Source: CAYRTD01 sp964595055
Lineage (GTDB): Bacteria > Bacteroidota > Bacteroidia > Bacteroidales > GCA-2748055
Length of the DNA: 23,437 bases
Direction of reading: 5' to 3'
Assembly: GCA_964595055.1 (NCBI GenBank)
Contig: CAZQOV010000033.1
Span: forward strand, 1 to 23,437
Numbering within the stretch: position 1 is the first letter of the stretch; every line of letters starts with the position of its first letter. Below are positions 17,665 through 23,437 of this stretch, one piece after another. Made by a program: the position numbers and the translations under genes. Below the pieces are notes generated by a model, which did no database searches, was not told the DNA's origin, and saw nothing but the letters and a program-made list of their open reading frames with translations.

Positions 17665-20600
17665 TTATGACGGAGTATTTTTTGCAATGTATTCCGTAGG
17701 GGTTAATCCGTATTTCTCTTTAAAGCATTTCCTGAAATAGGAGATTTCCCTGAAACCTACCATGTATGCGATTTCATTAATTGTATAGGCCTTTTTCTGA
17801 AGGAGCTGAGCGGCTCTCTCGAGGCGGATATTCCTGACAAATTCTTTCACTGTCTGGTTTGCGATGGCCTGAATCTTCCTGTACAATTGCATCCGGCTTG
17901 TACCCATTTCTTCAGAGAATTTCTTAATGCTAAATTCAGAATCATCCATATATTTCTCAACAATTTCGAGTGCTTTTTTGATAAATTTTTCTTCCGGAGG
18001 TGTAATTTCAATCTCAGAGGGAGAGAGCCTTACGATTTTCTTCAGGTTGTAACCCGATTTCTTCTTCAGGAAGTTTCTGACCTTAAGATCAATTTCTTCA
18101 ATATAAAAAGGTTTGATTATATAATCATCAGCTCCGGCTTCCAGGCCTTTTAGCTTATTATCAATCCCTGTTTTGGCTGTTAAGAGTAAAAAGGGTATAT
18201 GCTTCAGTTCTTCAGTTGTTTTTATCCTGGAACATAATTCAAAGCCATCCATTTCGGGCATCATAACATCGCAAAGAATAATATCTGGTTTCCGGGATGA
18301 AATGATCTCAAAACCTTCCTGTCCGTTTGCGGCTGAAAGTATATTATACTTTTTATTCAGATTTTGTTCAATATAATTCCTAATATCCGGATTATCGTCG
18401 ATGATAATAATTGTGGGTAAATCTTTATTAAAGGGAAGGTTTTCTTTTGTAAATTTTACCTCCTCATCAATCGGGGAATGATCCGGTAAGACTATATCTG
18501 TTAATTCTTCCGCAGTAATTTCATTTTCGGAATAAAGGTTCCTGGAAACCGGAATTGATATCGTGAATACAGAACCTTTACCAGGTTGACTTTCAACATG
18601 GATATTTCCCTTGTGGATTTCAGTAAGCTGCTTTGTCAGGGTAAGGCCTATTCCCGTACCCGGATTCTCTTTTTTTCCATAATTATCCTGGTAGAACCGA
18701 TTAAAAATTCTATCCTTGTTTTCAGCAGAAATACCCGGACCTGTATCAGATATTTTTATGAACAGGGTATTGGATTTCTGACCGTTTTCATAAAGGATGT
18801 TATTTTGGATGTATGTTTCCAGTTTTACCCTTCCCTTGTCACCCGTATATTTAAATGCATTTGAAAGCAGATTGTAAAGTATTTTTTCGATTTTGTCGGG
18901 ATCAAACCAACCGATAAAACCGGAAGGATTCAAATCCTTAACATATTGTACATCCAGTTCTTCAGCCCTGTAATTAAAAGTATCAGCTATATTTTCAATA
19001 TACTTTATAATATCACCGTTTTTCACGGAGAGTTTCATATATCCCGATTCAATTTTCGAGAGATCGAGCAACTGGTTTATCAGTCTTAAAAGCCTCCGGG
19101 CATTTTTATTGACTATGTTAAGTTGAGATCTGCTTTCAGAATGATTGAATCCTTCTTTTACCATACTTTCAACAGGTCCGAGAATCAAGGTGAGTGGAGT
19201 ACGGAATTCATGAGAAATATTGGAATAAAACTTCAGTTTCATAGCATCCAGTTCCCTGTCCTTTTCAGCTTTAATTCGTTCCAATTTGAGGTTTGTTTTC
19301 AATTGTTCCCTGTTCCTGATCAGAAGAGCAAGCAGGTAGAATATACCAACAACCATTAGCGCAAGAATAATTCTGAACAGGGTTGTCTCCCACCATGGAG
19401 GAAGTATCTTTAAATGAACGGATTTTCCTTTTTCATTCCATATACCATTCCCGTTGGAAGCTTTCACCCTGAACAGATAATCCCCTGCATCGAGATTCGT
19501 ATAGGTTGCAGTCCGGTTATTACCGACATAGTTCCAATTTTCTTCCAGTCCCTCAAGCTTGTATGCAAACTGGTGTTTTTGAGGTTGACCAAGATGAATA
19601 GAAACAAAATCGAAAGAAAAGACCGACTGGTCATGTTTTAAGGTTATGCTGTCGGTAATACTGATATGCCTGGAAAGGATAGCATCTTCATCCTTTTCAA
19701 CCGCTACCGGCAAATTGAACAACCGGAAATCTGTAATAACCACCCTGGGCTGTATCAGGTTATCTTTAATGATTTCCGGGTAGAAATAGTTCAGACCTTT
19801 TACACCTCCAAACAAAAGTTCCCCATTCTTGCTTTTATGGAAAGCATTAAAATAGAACTGGTTACTCTGAAGACCGTCGTCACGATCGTAATTTTTGCAG
19901 ATAAAGGTCTCTGGATTTAGTTTGCATATCCCTTTATTGGTACTGATCCAGAGAAATCCGTTAGAATCTTCTAATATCCCGTAAATGACATTGTTGGGTA
20001 AGCCCTCTTTTGTTGTATAATGTGAAAAGCAGTTATTTTCTTTGTCCATGAGGTTTAAACCTCCTCCATAGGTTCCGATCCAGAGTCTTTTTTTGCTGTC
20101 CTCGAAAATTGTGGTTACAAACTCATTATTCAGGCTGAGCGAATCATCTGTGGGTAAATACCGGGTAAATGATCCGTCTTCAGGATTAAATTTATTGAGT
20201 CCATTTCTTGTTCCGACCCAGATATTTCTGCGGGAATCTTCAAAAATTGAATAAATCCGGTTATCAGAAAGTGTTGAAGGGTTATTTGCTTCTGAATAAT
20301 AATTTATAAAACTGTCTTTTCCCGGCTTATAGACTGAAATTCCTGAAAAAGTCCCGATCCATATGTTTTCGTAGATATCCTTCATTAAAAAACGGATATC
20401 ATTACTGGCTAAGGATTCTTCTTCTTCGTTATTTAGAAAATGGCTGAATTCATTATTCTCAAGATTTAGAAGATCCAGGCCATGTTGTGTGCCGATCCAT
20501 AACTGATTGCATTCTTCTTCAAGTAACAGGCATCTGACATTATCATGTATCAGGCTGTTAGGGCTTCCGGGTTGATGCCTGTAATATTTGTATTTTCCTG

Positions 20601-21708
20601 TTTCCCGGTTATAATAAACTAATCCTCCCAGGTCAATTCCGATCCAGAAGTTGTTTTCCTGATCTGTAATTATCGCTCTTACAATTTCACCCGTAAGCCC
20701 ATTGGGGTCATATTTTTTTGAAAGAAGACCAAACTTCCGGATCTCTTTATTATGATAGCTTATTCCCCGGTTCCAGGTTCCCAGCCATACACTACCTATA
20801 TTATCCATGAAGAGTTTTATTGTGGAACCCTGTGGAAAGGAAAAAGGTAAATATCTGTTTTCATGAAGGTAATTTATTGTACGTTCCCCGGGTGAATATA
20901 GTGCTGCGCCCTCCCAGCCTGCAAACCAGATATTTCCATCATTATCGATCAGAATATCATTGAGTCCCCTGACATTTCTTGAATAATCTGTGCCCAGTGC
21001 CCTGAAGCCATCCCTGAATGTTCCTGTATTTTTGTTAAAGATATAGAATCCCGCCTGTCCTGCCAGCCATAAATCATTGTTCCATCCTTCAATGATACTT
21101 TTAATCCAGTTTTCATTCGATACTTGCCTGGGATTTCCATCAGGAAAATAATGATTTATTAACCCGGTTTTCTTATCATATTTATTTAGTCCATTATAAC
21201 AACCCAACCAGATGACTCCCTTTTCATCTTCGAAAATCTTGAATATCGCTGCACTTGAAGTTGCATATTCATTCAGGTTTTCTTCGTCGATAGGGATACT
21301 TTTAATTTTATTCATATTCACATCAAAGTAGTCCACTCCCTCCTGTGTGCCGACCCAGATGTTCATCTCCGAATCCTGATAAATATCCAGTATCTCAGAA
21401 GATCTTAAGCCTATTTGTTCATAGGGATAATGAATAAAAGCATCGAAGACAGGGTCATATAATTCGATGCCAAAACCATGAACACCGATCCAAAGTTTGC
21501 CTGAACGATCAACATAAACATCCGTTATTTCATTTCCTGAAATTGCCCCGGGATCTTCATTATTGCTGGTATAGATTTTTATATCATATCCATCATAGCG
21601 GTTCAAACCATCCTGTGTAGCTATCCAGTAGTATCCCAGGGAGTCCTGAGCGATATCATATATAATATTATGGGAAAGTCCGTTATCAATATTCAGGTGT
21701 CGGAACCA
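17665..21708 (-). CDS. Hybrid two-component system sensor/regulator (HTCS, 5' end in gap)
   Basis: One-protein sensor, kinase and transcription activator that controls PULs. Visible length is 1347 residues, numbered from the Trp at 21708. Fourteen Reg_prop-type blades (W[IV]GT...GL..Y/F.) fill about 1-650, enough for two seven-bladed periplasmic propellers. Next come a Y_Y_Y domain (about 705-770), one membrane helix (about 774-796), a HisKA domain with His833 (SNISHEFRTPL), an ATPase domain (N950 in LLSNAFKYT, DTGPGIS at 988, GTGIGL), a receiver with D1104-D1105, phospho-acceptor D1147 (ILCDVMMPEMD) and K1199, and an AraC-type helix-turn-helix (about 1240-1345; NEIAYMVGFREISYFRKCFKEKYG split across two helices). 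All key phosphorelay residues are present, so it should be active. The signal peptide is in the gap at 21709-21808. It lies directly upstream of susC in the same direction, the usual place for its regulator. Ligand is presumably an oligosaccharide from the target glycan. Confidence 0.95.
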   Translation of the reverse strand, partial: WFRHLNIDNGLSHNIIYDIAQDSLGYYWIATQDGLNRYDGYDIKIYTSNNEDPGAISGNEITDVYVDRSGKLWIGVHGFGIELYDPVFDAFIHYPYEQIGLRSSEILDIYQDSEMNIWVGTQEGVDYFDVNMNKIKSIPIDEENLNEYATSSAAIFKIFEDEKGVIWLGCYNGLNKYDKKTGLINHYFPDGNPRQVSNENWIKSIIEGWNNDLWLAGQAGFYIFNKNTGTFRDGFRALGTDYSRNVRGLNDILIDNDGNIWFAGWEGAALYSPGERTINYLHENRYLPFSFPQGSTIKLFMDNIGSVWLGTWNRGISYHNKEIRKFGLLSKKYDPNGLTGEIVRAIITDQENNFWIGIDLGGLVYYNRETGKYKYYRHQPGSPNSLIHDNVRCLLLEEECNQLWIGTQHGLDLLNLENNEFSHFLNNEEEESLASNDIRFLMKDIYENIWIGTFSGISVYKPGKDSFINYYSEANNPSTLSDNRIYSIFEDSRRNIWVGTRNGLNKFNPEDGSFTRYLPTDDSLSLNNEFVTTIFEDSKKRLWIGTYGGGLNLMDKENNCFSHYTTKEGLPNNVIYGILEDSNGFLWISTNKGICKLNPETFICKNYDRDDGLQSNQFYFNAFHKSKNGELLFGGVKGLNYFYPEIIKDNLIQPRVVITDFRLFNLPVAVEKDEDAILSRHISITDSITLKHDQSVFSFDFVSIHLGQPQKHQFAYKLEGLEENWNYVGNNRTATYTNLDAGDYLFRVKASNGNGIWNEKGKSVHLKILPPWWETTLFRIILALMVVGIFYLLALLIRNREQLKTNLKLERIKAEKDRELDAMKLKFYSNISHEFRTPLTLILGPVESMVKEGFNHSESRSQLNIVNKNARRLLRLINQLLDLSKIESGYMKLSVKNGDIIKYIENIADTFNYRAEELDVQYVKDLNPSGFIGWFDPDKIEKILYNLLSNAFKYTGDKGRVKLETYIQNNILYENGQKSNTLFIKISDTGPGISAENKDRIFNRFYQDNYGKKENPGTGIGLTLTKQLTEIHKGNIHVESQPGKGSVFTISIPVSRNLYSENEITAEELTDIVLPDHSPIDEEVKFTKENLPFNKDLPTIIIIDDNPDIRNYIEQNLNKKYNILSAANGQEGFEIISSRKPDIILCDVMMPEMDGFELCSRIKTTEELKHIPFLLLTAKTGIDNKLKGLEAGADDYIIKPFYIEEIDLKVRNFLKKKSGYNLKKIVRLSPSEIEITPPEEKFIKKALEIVEKYMDDSEFSIKKFSEEMGTSRMQLYRKIQAIANQTVKEFVRNIRLERAAQLLQKKAYTINEIAYMVGFREISYFRKCFKEKYGLTPTEYIAKNTPS

Positions 21709-21808
21709 NNNNNNNNNNNNNNNNNNNNNNNNNNNNNNNNNNNNNNNNNNNNNNNNNNNNNNNNNNNNNNNNNNNNNNNNNNNNNNNNNNNNNNNNNNNN
21801 NNNNNNNN
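21709..21808. other. Scaffold gap of 100 N over the HTCS start and divergent promoter region
   Basis: Hides the HTCS signal peptide and most of the shared promoter region with the plus-strand CBM6 gene. An apparent in-frame ATG for the HTCS at 21828 on the far side depends on the arbitrary N count and overlaps the other gene's start, so it should not be trusted. Confidence 0.95.
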
Positions 21809-21826
21809 TATTTAAAATACGGAATC

Positions 21827-23251
21827 ATGAAATTAAGATTTCTATTGCTGGCAGGATTTATTATTTTGTTCAGCCCGTCTTATTCCCAGGAAAATCCCCC
21901 TGAAATTGAGTTTGTTTACCCTGGAAAGAATCAACAGATTTCTTCAGATACACTAACTCTTCTTGCCATTGCCAAAGATCCCGATGAGGACATTCTTAAA
22001 CTTGAGTTCCTGGCAAATGATTCTGTAATTGCTGTATTGTTTGAGGAACCATTCCAATATTTTTGGGATTCCATTCCCGGAGGATACTACCATTTAAAAG
22101 CAAAGGTTTATGATTCCTATGGATATATACGATTTGACGAAACTCAGGTTGCGGTTGGAGATTCCTTTGAATGGCGACCCTATACGGGAGTTCCGCACAA
22201 AGTGCCAGGAAGGATAGAAGCGGAACATTTCGATAATGGCGGGGAAGGTGTCGCCTATAATGAAAATGATAATGTAAGGAAAGGATGCACGGGTTCGTTA
22301 TGCCGGCCCTATGAATTGGTCGATATTGGAGCTTCCGTTGATGATATCGAGCCCGGTATGTATTATAATTATATTGTCAGCCATACCTACCCCGGGAACG
22401 AGTGGCTGGATTATACCATTTCAGTGGATTCCAGTGCGTGGTTTATTATAAGATCAAGAATTGCTACGTCAAGGGATGACCGGACATTTCATTTTGAACT
22501 GGACGGGATTAGAGTAACAGATTCCATACTGGCCACAAATACACTGGTTTATAATAAAAATGAGTGGTATAATTTTAAAAATATTTACTCAGACAGTATT
22601 TATATTGAAAAGGGCCTTCATATTCTCAAATTGTACATTCACGATATGCAAACAGGCCAGGCCGGTGGAATAAATTTTAACTATTTTGACCTGATCTATC
22701 CCGATCAGAATCCTCCGAAAATTCATTTTTTATCTCCGGTCAGTGCAGAAACCGTAAAACAGGAAGGCTCGGATATAGTATTTGATATTTTCGCAGAAGA
22801 CTCTGAATCAGAGGTTGAACGCGTTGAGTTTTTCAAAAATGGTGAGATTTATGAGATCCTGTATAATCCACCCTGGAAGTTTGAGGTTAAATATGACACA
22901 CCTGACGGATATGTCGTACATGCAGAAGCATTTGATACAGATGGTAATTCAGAAGTCAGCCTGAAGAAGAAAATTACTTTCATTCCCGTGAATACATCCA
23001 TTAAAGATGACCATGATGAAACACTTCATATTTTTCCAAATCCGGCTGGTGATGTAATTCATTTAAATGCAGGAAATATCAATATTGATAATATTGAAAT
23101 ATACAATTTCCAGGGGAAGTTGTTAACCTGGGAGAAAGATATTGATGCTTCAATTTTTTCAATGAATATTTCTCAGCTTGAGAGCGGGATGTATTTTTTA
23201 ATTCTTTCGCGGGATACAGGAAGAGATGTTTTCAGGTTTGTAAAAAAATGA
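21827..23251 (+). CDS. T9SS-exported CBM6 protein with two Ig-like domains
   Basis: A 474-residue non-catalytic glycan-binding protein. Parts in order: signal peptide (1-20, ending PSYSQ); Ig-like domain (about 24-110; PPEIEFVYPGKNQQISSDT); CBM6 domain (about 124-291), with the typical opening VPGRIEAEHFDNGGEGVAYN and core motifs GNEWLDYTI, GLHILKLYI and GGINFNYFDLI; a second Ig-like domain (about 295-387; PPKIHFLSPVSAE); and a T9SS sorting domain (about 396-474; IFPNPAGDVIHLN, ESGMYFLIL). CBM6 modules bind chain ends or internal beta-glycans in known members, so ligand here is open. The gene is divergent from the HTCS, which would fit shared control from the region lost in the gap. Only 18 bases upstream are visible, with no clear ribosome site, as is common in this phylum. 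I see no enzyme domain. Confidence 0.88.
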   Translation: MKLRFLLLAGFIILFSPSYSQENPPEIEFVYPGKNQQISSDTLTLLAIAKDPDEDILKLEFLANDSVIAVLFEEPFQYFWDSIPGGYYHLKAKVYDSYGYIRFDETQVAVGDSFEWRPYTGVPHKVPGRIEAEHFDNGGEGVAYNENDNVRKGCTGSLCRPYELVDIGASVDDIEPGMYYNYIVSHTYPGNEWLDYTISVDSSAWFIIRSRIATSRDDRTFHFELDGIRVTDSILATNTLVYNKNEWYNFKNIYSDSIYIEKGLHILKLYIHDMQTGQAGGINFNYFDLIYPDQNPPKIHFLSPVSAETVKQEGSDIVFDIFAEDSESEVERVEFFKNGEIYEILYNPPWKFEVKYDTPDGYVVHAEAFDTDGNSEVSLKKKITFIPVNTSIKDDHDETLHIFPNPAGDVIHLNAGNINIDNIEIYNFQGKLLTWEKDIDASIFSMNISQLESGMYFLILSRDTGRDVFRFVKK

Positions 23252-23270
23252 CTGGATATTTCCAAACCTG
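23233..23270 (+). other. Weak hairpin spanning the CBM6 gene stop codon
   Basis: CAGGTTTG (23233-23240) and CAAACCTG (23263-23270) form a perfect 8-bp stem around a 22-base loop that contains the stop codon at 23249-23251. No T-tract follows, so it is not an intrinsic terminator. It may protect the mRNA end, or be chance. Confidence 0.25.
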
Positions 23271-23294
23271 GTATTAACCAGCATTATCGCTTAA

Positions 23295-23437
23295 AGAGCC
23301 ATTGAAGTATACCGGGAAGGTGAGGACAGCATTACAGCGATGGCCATATTCCCCAATCCCAATGGCATAGGTGCCGATACTGTGAACTTTTCAGGCCAAA
23401 GAATTCCCCCGGCAGGCAATGCGCCAGATTTGGAAGC
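23295..23437 (+). CDS. Open frame running off the right edge, unidentified
   Basis: After a TAA at 23292-23294 the frame stays open to the window end (47 codons). It reads as a plausible secreted-type sequence: AIEVYREGED, then AIFPNPNGIGADTVNF and IPPAGNAPDLE. The only ATG is at 23340, in the middle of this sequence, and protein-like sequence precedes it, so it may be a gene fragment that has lost its 5' end, or use an unusual start. The opposite strand is also open over most of the same stretch, but its translation looks less like a protein. I do not recognise the family. Confidence 0.3.

Noticed and set aside
21809..21828. An ATG at 21828 as the HTCS start
   Set aside because: It is joined to the HTCS frame only through 100 arbitrary N, encodes no signal peptide and overlaps the start of the divergent gene.
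23268..23281. CTGGTATTAACCAG as a terminator after the CBM6 gene
   Set aside because: Only 5 bp of stem and no following T-tract.
23295..23437. Minus-strand open frame at the right edge
   Set aside because: It is open but its Ser/Met/Leu-rich translation looks like a shadow, whereas the plus-strand frame reads more like a protein.
1..23437. CRISPR array, tRNA, rRNA, transposase or integrase
   Set aside because: No regularly spaced short repeats, no recognisable RNA gene and no mobile-element protein found; the only long repeat is the CBM module inside one gene.

Overview
The window looks like a piece of a Bacteroidota genome, probably a marine or sediment Bacteroidia of the Marinilabiliales/Prolixibacteraceae kind. 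The reasons are a SusC/SusD pair, a hybrid two-component system (HTCS) regulator, four proteins with a type IX secretion (T9SS) C-terminal sorting domain, AT-rich leaders without clear Shine-Dalgarno sites, and moderate GC. The species assignment is an inference. Four runs of exactly 100 N (6081-6180, 7935-8034, 17404-17503, 21709-21808) mark scaffold joins of unknown true size, so this is a draft or metagenome scaffold.

Layout. Nearly everything reads on the minus strand as one polysaccharide utilization locus (PUL). In transcription order: an HTCS sensor/regulator (21708 to 17665, 5' end in a gap), SusC (about 17403 to 14151, first few codons in a gap), SusD (14131-12473), an S1-family sulfatase lipoprotein whose GTG start overlaps the susD stop (12473-10785), a small T9SS protein with a CBM9-like domain (10772-9690), a multi-modular T9SS protein built of CBM4/9-like and Ig-like (Big2) domains (9630-6200, interrupted by a gap), a T9SS protein with CBM9-like and parallel beta-helix domains (6021-3094), a TIM-barrel-like lipoprotein (3087-1678) and a GH29 alpha-L-fucosidase (1598-225). 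Divergent from the HTCS is a plus-strand T9SS protein with a CBM6 domain (21827-23251). The window edges hold the 3' end of an unidentified plus-strand gene (1-105) and a short open frame running off the right edge (23295-23437).

How it may work. The HTCS would sense a periplasmic oligosaccharide and switch on the operon. SusC/SusD import the glycan fragments. GH29 and the sulfatase point to a fucosylated, sulfated glycan such as a fucoidan-type or other sulfated fucose-containing polysaccharide. No SusE/SusF-type surface-glycan-binding lipoprotein is seen; three T9SS-exported proteins rich in carbohydrate-binding modules occupy that place, and one of them (beta-helix) may be an undescribed backbone-cutting enzyme. 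This T9SS-coupled set is the most interesting feature of the window.

Assembly note. The gap at 7935-8034 is probably not a real gap. The two contig ends share an exact 55-base overlap, and merging them restores one continuous 1091-residue reading frame containing two identical copies of a CBM module.
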